Assembly (NCBI GenBank): GCA_026874595.1
Contig: CM049312.1
Location: forward strand, 76,669,429-76,733,428
DNA: 64,000 nucleotides
Direction: 5' to 3'
From: Sipunculus nudus
Taxonomy: Eukaryota > Annelida > Sipuncula > Golfingiida > Sipunculidae
Shown: piece after piece, positions 41,901-50,086 of the stretch
How the letters are laid out: every line of letters starts with the position of its first letter
Numbering within the stretch: position 1 is the first letter of the stretch
Position numbers and translations under genes: made by a program
The notes under the pieces: generated by a model
Told to the model about the DNA's origin: nothing
Database searches by the model: none
What the model saw: only the letters and a program-made list of their open reading frames with translations

Positions 41901-44110
41901 ATAACATTCTTGTATCCTGCAGAAAATAAAGTATAATATTTAGTCCATACTAGAACAGCTAGATACCTAAGTAAATGAGCATTACCTTTTTGTAATTTTG
42001 ACAGACGTCCCTTGCACTGATAAGACAAAACATACCATCAGAAAAGTATTAAAGAAATAACTTTTTCAGTTTTTGTTCACATTTACTTACCTCACTGGCA
42101 TGTTTAATTCACTTTGTTTGTAAATAAATTTTCTGTTAGGCCATTTAAAATTCACTTCAGTGGTTGTTATAGCATTCTATATATAGAACTATAACCTTCC
42201 TTCACTCTCTGACTATATATCTTATCAGGGCTTGACATAATGGTTAACCGCTTGCCTGGGGCAAGTGAAAGTTCCAGAAAATAGTGGGAGGGAAAGGAAA
42301 GATCACCTCCTTCTTGCCCTACTGGGCAAGTGGGTCCAACATAAACCTTTATCAAAAGGCCTGAAAAAGGATGTTTGTGTTCTTAAATACAATCAATGAT
42401 TGATATAGGGCAAGTAAAAATTCATGAAGGGCAAGTAAAAGCTAGATGTCACCTGCCTGCATGGGCAAGTACTTTCAAAGTTAATGTAGAGCCCTGCATA
42501 TTCCTCAATGGAAAGACTTTATCATAAAAAATTTTACTAGTGTCTTTAGACAAGTAAAACAATAGTCCTGGTGAAAAAAAGTATATCATGCCTCTGACAG
42601 TAAAACTCCTAATAATAGAAAACCAGCTCTCTTCATGTAAACAACATTTAATTAGTTCAACAAGGCCCAGAATTATGACTGAAATTACATATAAAGCAAG
42701 CCACATTATACCAATGGATGGTGGCGATGGCCTTAGTGACTAATTCTAGGGCTGAAACAGCTATAAAAATTTGAACCAAAGTACCCTATAGGCAGAACCC
42801 AAATTTGATCCGAGTAGTTGTAACCATGGCAATTCAGTAAAGATAAAACTGACATATGTTTACCGATGCAAAATATACATAAATTTGACTTTGTGATGGT
42901 TTAACTTTATCAAAACAAAGGAATAGATATATGTCATAACAAGACCTCTGCTAATTTGACTAACACATGTTTAAAGCCCTATACCAGGCCATGATTATGA
43001 ATAAATAGGCCTACAGACTGCCTGTTAATTTGCAGTAATATTCAGATATGCAAGTACATACAGTTCACAACTCAAAATTTTGGACTCAAGTACTGATAAC
43101 TCCTTTCAGTCCTGATTCAATGCCCAATTATGAATGGGCATATTTATTCCAGACTCAAGTTAGCTGTAGTTGCAGATCTGTAAAATACATATTGATATGT
43201 ATAAAGGAAGAATTACATATGTCTGCATCCAAAAATGAAGACATGCTGCACCATTCTAACACAATATTACACATGAAAGATCGAGTGTGCTTGGTCCAGT
43301 TGTGTGTGGTATGCAACACTCATCAAAAGAATTCCTATTTCTGAATATGTATGTTTGCTGTAATGCAAGCGTGGCCATCATGCTTTGGCTAATGCTAGAA
43401 TATTATAGTATTAGTACTAATAGTTGACTGAAAATTACTCAATACTATAGCGTTGCCATTCATTTTTGAAGTTGTGTATTCCCCCCCCCCCCCCCCCCCC
43501 CCCTCTTCTGCAGAGAGGGAAACTAATGAATATGATAGGCCTACTGACGGGAACAACATTAGACAGGTATGGTCAGTGGTGTCTTATGACCAGCCAGTCA
43601 ACATAAATAACCCCAGCGACTGGTCTGTCAGTCATCTGAGGCCAAGGTCATTTATGACACGCTGTTTGGAGAGGCTGGCAGGCACTGAGTAAGCAACCGC
43701 ATCTCTCTCGTGTGCTGCTCAAGTCACGTGGTGGCCAATCAGCATCGAGTACGAATCAGCACGCGCAATTTCCGCACACACCCACGTGCATCTGACAGAA
43801 GAGCCACATGCGGCAAGAAAATACATTAACGAAAAGATTATGCTAATTAAATGACCATATACAGTTGCCATAAGAATATATTGAGGTTCTTTGACAAATT
43901 CCAGACAATATGACTACCGCTGACGTTCCAGCATGGCGCGGCAAGCGTTTGTTTATTTACATCTTATTTCCGAATATGGAAACCACGGGAAGCCAGCGGG
44001 AACCACATGGCCCTCAGAAATAACGGGTATATAAAAAAAGATCAGGACTTACCTCCAGTCAATACGACTTTATATACTTTATTATTGTTCCTCCCAACCT
44101 TCTGAGACAT
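588..44110 (-). CDS. ttd14: ttd14 orthologue (TRPL translocation defect 14), 5' part, nine exons
   Basis: Coding exons in transcript order: 44110-44053, 26249-26182, 24360-24323, 21992-21955, 19480-19352, 18794-18595, 11394-11317, 10116-10021, 684-588. All junctions are GT-AG and phases match, giving 267 codons plus one base. An in-frame TAG at 44119-44117 sits three codons upstream of the ATG, so the start is well fixed. Residues 19-27 form a P-loop (GGPCGGKTT). Residues 99-104 read VICDRG, a Walker-B-like strand. Residues 132-153 hold a strongly conserved [17 protein letters not shown] block. From about residue 236 (FPQFQDF, then RIRRRGQNG) the CYTH-like part begins. In Drosophila, Ttd14 is needed for light-dependent trafficking of the TRPL channel and is reported to bind GTP and phosphoinositide; this is known of the family, not shown here. 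The C-terminal exons lie beyond base 1. Assignment is by remembered family similarity. Confidence 0.9.
2600..3140 (+). repeat. 166-bp tandem repeat block, about three copies
   Basis: Near-identical units repeat at a spacing of 166 bp (for example starts at 2779 and 2945). The units share TGTGCCCTGTTAA, TATGGGTAACAGGGACC and TCTAGGTCCAGTCATTATGA. Short open frames in it are copies of each other and are not genes. Confidence 0.85.
5100..5120 (+). repeat. poly-G tract, 21 bases (second tract of 19 at 5454-5472)
   Basis: Two homopurine G runs sit at equivalent places in two adjacent repeat units about 353 bp apart, so the expanded tract was probably copied with the unit. Confidence 0.95.
6610..6668 (+). 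repeat. (ACAG/ACGG)n tetranucleotide tract before the element's end hairpin
   Basis: Tandem GGACAGACAGAC-type repeats immediately precede the terminal hairpin. A similar tract precedes the end at 8220-8262, so the microsatellite is part of the element's end structure. Confidence 0.85.
8308..8948. other. ttd14 intron 8, repeat-poor part
   Basis: AT-rich intronic sequence. Nothing recognisable apart from the possible cassette exon that follows it. Confidence 0.5.
8949..8987 (-). CDS. possible 13-codon cassette exon of ttd14
   Basis: Minus-strand acceptor TTTCTCCAG and donor GTGATG bracket 39 bases that stay open in phase 0 and encode [13 protein letters not shown]. It lies between exons 8 and 9, both phase 0 there, so inclusion would add 13 residues without a frameshift. 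I recall no such insertion in the family, and exons 8 and 9 join well without it. A chance pair of splice-like sites is quite possible. Confidence 0.3.
8988..10020. other. ttd14 intron between possible cassette exon and exon 8
   Basis: AT-rich with small homopolymer tracts. No repeat family or exon recognised. Confidence 0.5.
10021..10116 (-). CDS. ttd14: ttd14 coding exon 8 (end of NTPase region)
   Basis: 96 bases, phase 0 at both ends; acceptor ACTCCAG, donor GTAAGA. Encodes residues 204-235 (AVCNRLGID, then [14 protein letters not shown]). It continues directly and in frame into FPQFQDF of exon 9. Confidence 0.92.
10718..11052 (+). mobile_element. short non-autonomous Helitron
   Basis: Begins TCTATATATC directly after an A and ends CTAG directly before a T, as expected for insertion at AT. 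The end is preceded by a perfect 7-bp hairpin GGGACCC-AAT-GGGTCCC at 11026-11042 and TTTTTT. About 335 bp with no Rep/helicase coding, so it could only move in trans. It lies in ttd14 intron 7. Confidence 0.75.
11317..11394 (-). CDS. ttd14: ttd14 coding exon 7 ([13 protein letters not shown])
   Basis: 78 bases, phase 0 at both ends; acceptor TTTTCAG, donor GTGAGT. Encodes residues 178-203, with the highly conserved [19 protein letters not shown] segment. Confidence 0.93.
11424..11478. repeat. (TA)n microsatellite
   Basis: Alternating TA run with one TTC interruption, just 5' (on the minus strand) of ttd14 exon 7. Confidence 0.95.
11875..11927. repeat. (TA)n(GA)n compound microsatellite
   Basis: TA repeats followed directly by GA repeats. 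Confidence 0.95.
12162..14124 (+). repeat. 1963-bp tandem duplication, copy 1
   Basis: Begins CGTGTATCCTCCAAAATCAG and ends GCAGGCGCATACACTG. Nearly identical to copy 2 with a constant offset of about 1963 bases. Inside are alternating units of about 140 bp (dimer about 280 bp), each centred on a GGTGGNNCCACC motif (12432, 12567, 12718, 12846, 12993, 13123, 13272, 13400, 13549). Short open frames in it occur in both copies and are repeat artefacts. Confidence 0.92.
14125..16088 (+). repeat. 1963-bp tandem duplication, copy 2
   Basis: Direct second copy. The differences I can see are a handful of single-base changes and a few 1-2 base indels (for example an extra GT near 14512). After the copy ends, the sequence diverges at ACTGCAAAAGTCAATG. 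The low divergence implies a recent event or an assembly artefact. Confidence 0.92.
16281..16470 (+). repeat. 32-33 bp minisatellite, about four copies
   Basis: Units of the form ACTGAGTGAACTCTTGACCT followed by a GCACCTGGCT-like part repeat at about 16281, 16314, 16346 and, after a gap, 16426. Confidence 0.8.
16471..17034. other. ttd14 intron 6, unassigned part
   Basis: AT-rich intronic sequence between two repeat arrays. No feature recognised. Confidence 0.5.
17035..18055 (+). repeat. degenerate tandem repeat element of about 170-190 bp units
   Basis: A block like TTCAGCTTCCCATAACTCAG followed by CCAAAAGTCACTGAAC recurs near 17040, 17217, 17391 and 17706. One unit has GGTGGCGCCACC at 17581. 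The array ends with a (GCACGAC)n run and TTCGCTAAAAAA, which resembles the end of the other elements here. Confidence 0.7.
18595..18794 (-). CDS. ttd14: ttd14 coding exon 6 (200 nt, largest in window)
   Basis: Acceptor TTGTTAG, donor GTGTGTGC. Completes Tyr111 and encodes residues 112-177. Contains KPGQWEKM, the conserved [20 protein letters not shown] core, and [11 protein letters not shown]. The donor is weaker than those of the other exons but is placed by the frame and by the next exon ([13 protein letters not shown]). Confidence 0.93.
19352..19480 (-). CDS. ttd14: ttd14 coding exon 5: VICDRG exon
   Basis: Three CAG triplets lie near the acceptor. Only the first (exon starting at 19480) keeps the frame; splicing after either of the other two runs into TAA. 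The exon encodes Val68-Ala110 and the first base of Tyr111, including the [15 protein letters not shown] helix and VICDRGIMD (99-107). Donor is GTGAGT. Confidence 0.9.
19481..21954. other. ttd14 intron 4
   Basis: About 2.5 kb of mostly unique AT-rich sequence. At 21697 a stretch starting CAGTGAAATCTCACTAACCC resembles a pogo/Tigger terminus, but no matching inverted end was found. Nothing else recognised. Confidence 0.5.
21955..21992 (-). CDS. ttd14: ttd14 coding exon 4 (38 nt, [12 protein letters not shown])
   Basis: Acceptor ATTTTCAG, donor GTAAGA. Encodes the end of Gly55, residues 56-67 and the first base of Val68. It matches the family stretch after PETAT (GGVKF-like, then an acidic turn). 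Confidence 0.88.
22536..22960 (+). repeat. three tandem units of about 144 bp
   Basis: The block TGACCTCTGA followed by an ATTAAATATG-like part and GATTTTGCC recurs at 22542, 22683 and 22830. A single related unit lies near 32757. Confidence 0.8.
22961..24322. other. ttd14 intron 3, unique part
   Basis: No exon or repeat recognised. A possible donor-like site near 23235 on the minus strand has no supporting coding sequence. Confidence 0.5.
24323..24360 (-). CDS. ttd14: ttd14 coding exon 3 (38 nt, [12 protein letters not shown])
   Basis: A 38-base exon between acceptor CTTGCAG and donor GTAAGTG. It encodes residues 43-54 and two bases of Gly55. The VPETAT motif is typical of the family. Confidence 0.9.
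24361..26181. other. ttd14 intron 2
   Basis: About 1.8 kb of AT-rich sequence without recognisable exon or repeat. Confidence 0.5.
26182..26249 (-). CDS. ttd14: ttd14 coding exon 2: P-loop exon
   Basis: Acceptor TTTCAG and donor GTGAGA flank 68 bases, which complete Gly20 and encode residues 21-42. They carry PCGGKTTGQ followed by the [13 protein letters not shown] helix. Lys25 and Thr26 are the expected nucleotide-phosphate contacts. The exon lies next to the ATC-rich tract. Confidence 0.93.
26290..26668. repeat. ATC/ATT triplet-rich repeat with a longer period
   Basis: Imperfect (ATC)n with a higher-order unit marked by ATATCATCACTGCTACCATC. Because it is trinucleotide-based, all frames stay open, giving apparent Asp-, Ile- and Met-rich proteins of 128-160 residues that are not genes. 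It lies in intron 1, about 40 bases from exon 2. Confidence 0.92.
26669..29647. other. ttd14 intron 1, right of exon 2
   Basis: Mostly unique AT-rich sequence. A solitary end of the terminal-signature family is present at about 28139-28175. No exon recognised. Confidence 0.5.
28139..28175 (+). repeat. solitary end of the terminal-signature repeat family
   Basis: TTAAGTGACCCATAGGTCAT followed by GATGCTCAGCT matches the left ends at 1413 and 2187. No partner end lies nearby, so this is a fragment. Confidence 0.6.
29656..30904. mobile_element. hAT-like non-autonomous element, outer copy
   Basis: Flanked by a perfect 8-bp direct repeat GTCTCAGA (29648-29655 and 30905-30912). Ends are CAGGGCTGTAACAATGC on the left and, in reverse complement, TAGGCCTGCGAATTGC on the right. 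An 8-bp target duplication with [C/T]AGG ends is typical of the hAT superfamily. About 428 bp without the inner insertion, and no transposase. Confidence 0.82.
29827..30639. mobile_element. hAT-like non-autonomous element, inner copy
   Basis: Flanked by a perfect 8-bp direct repeat TGAAGTAG (29819-29826 and 30640-30647). The ends are inverted copies of TAGTGGTGGG. 813 bp, with no transposase frame. It sits inside the outer hAT-like element. Confidence 0.88.
31495..31765 (+). repeat. 57-bp minisatellite, about 4.5 copies
   Basis: GATCCAAGGCC recurs at 31552, 31609, 31666 and 31723, a spacing of exactly 57. The period is a multiple of three, which explains the open 76-codon frame across it. 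Confidence 0.93.
31766..35569. other. ttd14 intron 1, unassigned central part
   Basis: AT-rich with a G15 tract at 33396-33410 and small TA repeats. No exon or element recognised. Confidence 0.5.
35570..36250 (+). repeat. 221-bp tandem units, about three copies
   Basis: ACAGTACTGT-like blocks at 35721 and 35942 are followed by matching ATTTAAAGG and GGTGGC(A/G)CCACC segments (35783 region and 36006). A partial third unit shares GACC(C)GAT, then ACCCATATCTATG. Contains another GGTGGCGCCACC. Confidence 0.75.
36361..42225. other. ttd14 intron 1, left of the hAT-type fragment
   Basis: Largely unique AT-rich sequence. A fragment at about 36708-36760 (CTTGACATTACC, then ACTTGCC and GGGCAAGT) belongs to the family of the 42226-42496 element. 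No exon recognised. Confidence 0.5.
42226..42496. mobile_element. CAGGGCT-ended short inverted-repeat element (hAT-type MITE)
   Basis: Left end CAGGGCTTGACATAA; right end in reverse complement CAGGGCTCTACATTAAC. Inside are several ACTTGCCC / GGGCAAGT motifs. About 271 bp. The flanks do not form a clean 8-bp duplication, so the superfamily call rests on the ends. Related ends lie at 36708 and 54446-54480. Confidence 0.55.
43481..43503 (+). repeat. poly-C tract, 23 bases
   Basis: Uninterrupted C run in ttd14 intron 1, about 550 bases from exon 1. Confidence 0.95.
44053..44110 (-). CDS. ttd14: ttd14 coding exon 1 (residues 1-19 and first base of codon 20)
   Basis: Starts [19 protein letters not shown]. 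The exon ends after the first base of a Gly codon, before donor GTAAGTCC. The strand KVYKVVLTG leads into the P-loop, which is completed in the next exon 17.8 kb away. A at -3 of the ATG gives a fair start context. Confidence 0.92.
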
Positions 44111-44290
44111 TTTGGTCTACGTTTTAGTAAATATCACCTGAAAAAATCAATATACATTCCGAAGTGCCGTCTGACCATGTGCCCATTCAACACAGAAAGA
44201 AACGAGCTACGCATGCGCGCGAAGACGACACCTGCGGCTCACGGAACACCATAACTGCTGTTGGAAGCGGATAAATAAAGCAATGTTTCC
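44111..44290 (-). promoter_or_regulatory. candidate 5' UTR and promoter of ttd14
   Basis: Just upstream of the ttd14 start, base composition becomes GC-richer with several CpGs. At 44211-44220 lies GCATGCGCGC, close to the NRF-1 consensus. A TTTTTTCAG acceptor-like site at 44138-44146 suggests an untranslated first exon further right. No transcription start is visible in sequence alone. Confidence 0.35.
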
Positions 44291-45113
44291 AAACAAGAAA
44301 TGCACATGTTGTCAGGTTACCTTGACAAATTTGTAACACTGACATTAAATTTGCATTGTTCCTAAATTTTGATCTTAATAATGATCTAACTACCAGATTA
44401 AAAATTATTATGAGACACCTGTAGAGTTATCCAGTAAATCAAGTAATAAAACCAAGGGGATGAGATGGGGCGTGGTGCACAGTGTTGCACGTGAATGACG
44501 CTGCTGGCTTTTGCACTTGATGAACTGTCCGCCCACGACGGCATCTTCAGATTACCTTCGATCTTCACAACTTGGATTTTAAATACTTTTTGGCTTGCCT
44601 AAATATCATAAAACGTCCATATTTCAGAAAATTTGTTAATTTCTGAGTCACTGTTTCACCTAACTCAATTAATTGTCACAATTAAATAAAATGTGCATTT
44701 ACAAATTAATTCATCATTAAGAAAAAATAGCATCTTATCTTCCCTGTCGACCCATGCGGTGTAAAAATGCATGACCTGAGAGAATCTACACATTCTTCAA
44801 TCACTGATTGGCTGGTCAAGTGGAGCTAAGACTTGATTGACACCTGGGACTGTAATCTTCCATAGCCGTCGTTTTATCTGCTTATGTCCACATGCACTTG
44901 AATCCCTCTTTATAATAAGTATACATATCTCCAAATTTCTTAGAGATACTACGACGAAATCAGGCCAAACGACGCTCTATCACTTTTTTTCATAGCAATA
45001 TATATACAATATGTACAAGAACAAACATTTACACATAATGAAAGCTTAAAAAAAATCTCTGGTATGCCCTGTAACTCGAATAAATACTTAACTGAAGTCA
45101 AGTCCAATTCGAA

Positions 45114-45391
45114 GATCACAACACGTCCATGGTAGATCACAACACGTCCATGGTAAATCACAACACGTCCATGGTAGATCACAACACGTCCATGGTAGAT
45201 CACAACACGCCCATGGTAGATCACAACACGTCCATGGTAGATCACAACACGCCCATGGTAGATCACAACACGCCCATGGTAGATCGCAACACGTCCATGG
45301 TAGATCACAACACGTCCATGGTAGATCACAACACGTCCATGGTAAATCACAACACGTCCATGGTAAATCACAACACGTCCATGGTAAATCA
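45114..45391. repeat. 21-bp minisatellite, about 13 copies
   Basis: Unit GATCACAACACGTCCATGGTA with few variants (T/C in CGTCC/CGCCC, G/A in TAGATC/TAAATC). Period 21 is a multiple of three and the unit has no stop in several frames, producing repetitive open frames on both strands that are artefacts. Confidence 0.95.
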
Positions 45392-45480
45392 CAGTTCAAC
45401 GAAAGTCCGGCTCAACGCTTAACAAAAGTTCATGACAGGTCCGCCGACGGATAATAATTAATATGAAGTCCACATGTTAA

Positions 45481-45940
45481 AGGGGCCCATTCACCTATCT
45501 GGCCTCTATAAACTAAAGGTGTATTCCCTTCGAGCATTTATAAAAATAGGCCAGAAAACGTTGATATCACCGCACACAGGCTTCTTGGTTTTTTCATATC
45601 AACATGTTTATTATATGTGGGGGCCCGCCAAAATCAAACTGAATTCAACAAAGGCATCTAACGACAAGTCCGATAACCCATGCAGAGCTTTGCAAATGGC
45701 GTTTTGTAACATGTGACCTTTCTACCTCCTCATATATGCAACCCATCACCTTAGGTTACATGTTTTCCCCGTTTGTCAACATTGCTGTGTTTACAAACAT
45801 GTTGTTGACAAACAAGTTCATACATCCTTCACGGAGGTGTTATAAGAACTTTTCAACACCAAACATACCCTTACATCATTAATCACAGAGGAGGCCAGAA
45901 TTCACAAGTTCTTTTTCAAAAGGTAGGTGAATGGGCACCT
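45481..45940. mobile_element. TTAA-flanked MITE (Kolobok- or piggyBac-type)
   Basis: Perfect TTAA on both sides (45477-45480 and 45941-45944). Ends are AGGGGCCCATTCACCTA on the left and AGGTGCCCATTCACCTA on the right in reverse complement. 460 bp, no transposase. A TTAA duplication fits piggyBac or Kolobok; the AGG ends favour Kolobok. Confidence 0.8.
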
Positions 45941-45952
45941 TTAATTATATAA

Positions 45953-47990
45953 AGGGGTGAACCCACCAAGGCCGACACGCATCTCGACACAGCGCGACGC
46001 AGTCCGACACAGAAATCAGGCGACACACACCGAAACTTGGCTGTGTCGGTTTGCGTCGCTTAGCGTGTCGTGAAGTGTGTCGTGCAGCCAAATTAACAAA
46101 CCAATTGACCGACACACCCGCGACACACATTGGGGTTCATGACGTGGAGATTAACGCGTGTGGGCCGAAAGTTGACTTTTTTAGATTATCTGTTGCAAGT
46201 GTTTAGCAATAAAGCTATAGCCACGATATATTTTATATTTTGAATTTTAAGACTTAAACAAGACAAATGGCTCCGATGACAATGGGGCGCGTTTGAGCGA
46301 TACTCACATGAGCCCTGTTTTTCAGGAAATATCAGGGGGGCAATCCACCGAGTTCGGGCAAAAGCCCCGTTCATGATAATGAGGACAGTATAGCCACCAG
46401 CCAGAATATAAAAACTTTCTCAATATCATTTTCCAAGACAAAATACGGTATGTATAATTTGAGATGAAAGTTATTTTTGCTTAGTTTTCATTATTTGTTT
46501 GAACATTCACGATATCCTAAATTTCTTGTTATGAGATGCGCAATTAAAAGAAAATTGATATAAATATTAAGAAACAAGAAACTGAAAATATGATCTCGAA
46601 ATCGTTAAGTGCAAAAAATGCGCGTTTTATTCCCCTAAAAAGAGAAGGGGACACATGAAACTTTGTCCCCGTTATACTTTGTCCATTTTCCTTAAAAAAA
46701 GGGAGGGAACATGCTGCCCCCCCCCCCCCCCCCCCCCCCCAAACCACAAGGCCCATGATTACTGATGTTCCTGACGTCGATGACATTGATACTTTATATT
46801 AAATGTTGCTACCATTCAGTTAAACATTTATTTTTTAATTTTGTGATCATAGTAGGGCATGTATATAGGTTTATAATTTCACCATTTTACCGTTACTTGA
46901 ATCAAGTGTTAGCGCAACAATTTCCCCAAGTGCTTGTATACCAGCCAAAGCTCCGATTGACTAATATTCTTTGAATGATCAATGCCTTGAGGGAGGGGTA
47001 AATGTTCAACAACTGTATACTATCATGACATGGAAAAATCGTATGATATTCCAGACCGAATATAATTTAATGGTGGGAAAGGGGGAGTGCAAAGGGCTTA
47101 AACAAGATCGTTGTTTTAACTTTCAGTAGCCTATCCAGTAAATGAGGTTACGCCAACGGGGTCTGGAAAAGTTTGTACTCCACATATTACGTATTTCAAG
47201 CCTTCTATTAAACGACAAACTTGGCTCATCCCGTGGTATGAGATTATAATCACCTTAAAGAGGAAGAGTAGCCCCTGCGGTTTTGCTAAGGTTTGTGTTT
47301 TGTTTTAAAGGACCTGCTGTAAAGGACCTGATACATAAAATTAAGCTTTTTTATCAGTTTTTTTATCAACTGATCTGATGTTTTTTATTCATTCAATATC
47401 AAGTATAAATGCAGTGAATATGCTGTTTATTAAAAAATAAGAAACATTATATATTCAGAACTTTTATGCAGAAATGATATACAAAGAAAAATGGAGCGTA
47501 TCGTCCATACATATCGGATATCGAATTGAGTGTATCGCAATACGTATTGTACCTAAATAGGCAGACCGATACCCAGTCCTAGGCAGGACCGATGCAAGAC
47601 AACAGAAAATTGTCTCCTGATTGGCTGGAAGTGACCTTGACATTGACCCACTCACTCCACGTAGTGCTGCGTGTCGGTTTGTGCCGTGAAAAGTGCGTCG
47701 CAAGTCCAGTTCCACTGCACGATCCGTGTCGAGTTGTGTCGAGATGAAACCGACGCAACCCGACACGCGTTTTCATCGCACGATAAATCGAACTTGTTCG
47801 ATCGTGTCGTAAGGCCCGCGATGCAAAGCCGACACGCTTCTTGTGTCGTGTGCTTCTCCACGATGTGTCGTGTGAGCTGGTCCACTGCCACGACACAGGC
47901 GGACGTCGCGACACACTGGACGTCATCTGTTTCGTAAATCGTGTCGAGAGACGTGTCGGGACGCGTGTCGGCTTTGGTGGGTTCACCCCT
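45953..47990. mobile_element. 2.0-kb inverted-repeat element with TAA duplication (Harbinger-like)
   Basis: Perfect TAA at 45950-45952 and 47991-47993. The ends are AGGGGTGAACCCACCAA followed by an R, then CCGACACGC, in inverted copies over about 37 bp with few mismatches. Both subterminal zones are crowded with CGACAC/GTGTCG motifs. Open frames there are by-products of this repetition, and no transposase is seen. A 3-bp TWA duplication suggests PIF/Harbinger. Confidence 0.8.
46717..46740 (+). repeat. poly-C tract, 24 bases
   Basis: Uninterrupted C run inside the 2.0-kb inverted-repeat element. Confidence 0.95.
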
Positions 47991-48122
47991 TAACATTACA
48001 AGTTATAACACTGTATTGTCGTTTTATTATTGGGTCGTTTGATCTGATTTCGTCGTAGTATCTCTAAGAACACTGGAGATATGAAGACTTTATTATAAAT
48101 ATAGGGATTAACGCGTCTGTGT

Positions 48123-48126
48123 TATA

Positions 48127-48168
<42 letters not shown>
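48123..48168. repeat. (TA)n(TG)n microsatellite
   Basis: TA run followed by TG run, just outside the right arm of the large inverted-repeat unit. Confidence 0.95.
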
Positions 48169-50086
48169 CTATCTTGTGTAAGCTCGGCCCTGTTTCTTGA
48201 TACTTATAATAAGTGAAAACCAGGGTAGCCAGAAGAACTAATTACTAGAGGAAGCAGATCTGCTTTATTCTGAGTTTAACACTTGCCGACTTAAATTGAT
48301 ATTAAAACCACCTTTTTATAAGTGATAAATGGTTCAGTCATTCATGATTGAGGGAACAAAATCATATTTAAATATGGCTTCATGTTATACAACTGTCATT
48401 TGCATTCACATTTCCGAACTTAGCAAACTTGGACAAATTTACTCCTACCCAACAGTTTTGAAAAATTATCTCAAAACAGTATATAAGTCAGTTGCATCAT
48501 CTTTAGAGGGTATTTCTCACAAGCTTTTAGAAATTAAGTTATCCAATTTCGCACATATATTTGAAAACCATGTTATCTATAAATGCTCTTTTTCGATATC
48601 CTAATTCCTAAAGCAGTTACATACCACTTTAAACAAAGAACCATATATTTAGTAAAAAAAAAAAAGATAAAAATTGAAATTTAAGCAAGAATGATGATAT
48701 AAATGGTTCAAAATTCCGGTTTAAAAATATTCTAAACCACTGTGAATCAAGGAAGGGACGGTAAGGCAGTGATCTTGGAAATTATTTCGCGCACATTGTC
48801 TTTGTGCATAACAGGGCCCTAAATAATGACTTTTCTGGGAAAATAATCTCTAGATTTCATTTCATTTATCCCTTAGTGCTACGTTCTATCAATAAGGAAA
48901 TTAAAATTATGCATCATAAATACACGATTCTTAATTTCTTAAAGTTCCCTTTTATACTCCTGTTTATTAACTTTACATAATCTCACTATTTACATACTAT
49001 TTACATATTATTTACATACTATTTACAAATTGTTTACATGTTATTTACATATTATATACATACTATTTGCATATTTTTACATATATTATCTGTATATTGT
49101 TTACAAACAATTTGCATATTATGTATATGCTATTTACAACGCGGCTTCGATGATATTACGCCTTCAAAGTAGAACCAAAATATGCATAAGGATAAAATAC
49201 TTTTCATTTGTTATTTATATACGTGTGGTAGATACTTTCATGCATGCAATGTATTGTTCCTAAATGTATAGGCATATAGTAAAATAGCGTCAATTGCAAT
49301 TCCTTAAATTAGCTCAGAGATGCGCAGGAGTTGTATTTCGCCAATGCATCCGAAAACTCATCAAGAATTCATCTGCCTGGAATGCTGAGATACCTTTTGC
49401 GATAAAGTAACGAATAGTTGGATTAAATTTGTGTTGCATTATAAATATAAAGAAAAACATTAATATTGCATGAATAGAGGGGTCAGATTTAAAAAAAAAT
49501 CTTATTCCTTAACTCACCAAGCATATTTATGAATGCTAATGCCATGAAATATGGTTTTTGTGCATTCACTTTTTTATTTGCACACCGATTTTACTCATTC
49601 TCGGCGTAAAACTGAAAAGTTATTTGAAAGTTATCGTTGAGACGATGCACACAGAAAAAGTCTTTATATTTGTTAGTTTGGCCAAAAGGTGGCGCCACTG
49701 GGCTGAGCTTGCCGGCCTCCTTGATCAACCCCAAAAATTGTACAAGGCGGGCCGGAATTCCCAAGAAACTGAGGGGCGTGCATGTGTATGCATGGTTACT
49801 CTGCAGCGGTATATATCAACAGCTTGGCTGAACTCACTTCAGAATTGTATTATATTAAAATAAATTATACATTAAATAAAAATAATCAAATTCATATAGG
49901 ATCTCCTGTGACCATTTTATAGAAACTGAGCACTGAGTGTGTATATTGTTTTACGATGAAGACTATGTATTTGTTGTTGAGCAATACAAGTACAAAGGGT
50001 GACATCCGTAGCGATAGGCTGCAATACAATCTCAATACAACATGAATTTTAAGTTCGCGTTTTATTTTATTTATTTTTTAAAGAAA
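48169..50086. other. intergenic sequence, no gene recognised
   Basis: Apart from the 48986-49139 minisatellite, I see AT-rich sequence without a supported gene. At 49688 GGTGGCGCCAC occurs again. A 91-codon open frame at 48329-48604 has no recognisable domain and is treated as chance. Confidence 0.5.
48986..49139. repeat. degenerate 11-13 bp minisatellite (CTATTTACATA)
   Basis: About a dozen imperfect TATTTACATAC-like units in a row. A short open frame across it is compositionally trivial. Confidence 0.8.

Larger units (their letters stand above)
44901..48109. mobile_element. large inverted-repeat-bounded element or foldback unit
   Basis: The arm at 44901-44973 and the reverse complement of 48034-48109 share AATCCCT, TTATAATAA, ATATCTCC and an almost unbroken TTCTTAGAGATACTACGACG, then AAATCAG and CAAACGAC. 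The span of 3.2 kb also contains a minisatellite and two complete smaller elements. I see no clear target duplication, so a foldback element or an inverted duplication are both possible. Confidence 0.6.

Noticed and set aside
44949-45422. Highly repetitive open frames (YHGRVVI-like, DLPWTCC-like, MVDHNTS-like)
   Set aside because: They are translations of a 21-bp minisatellite in different frames and strands, with no domain and no gene context.
47464-47996. Several overlapping open frames of 88-135 codons near 47.6-48.0 kb
   Set aside because: They lie in the CGACAC-rich subterminal zone and inverted end of a non-autonomous element. Stops are scarce because of GC-rich repetition, and no transposase motif is visible.
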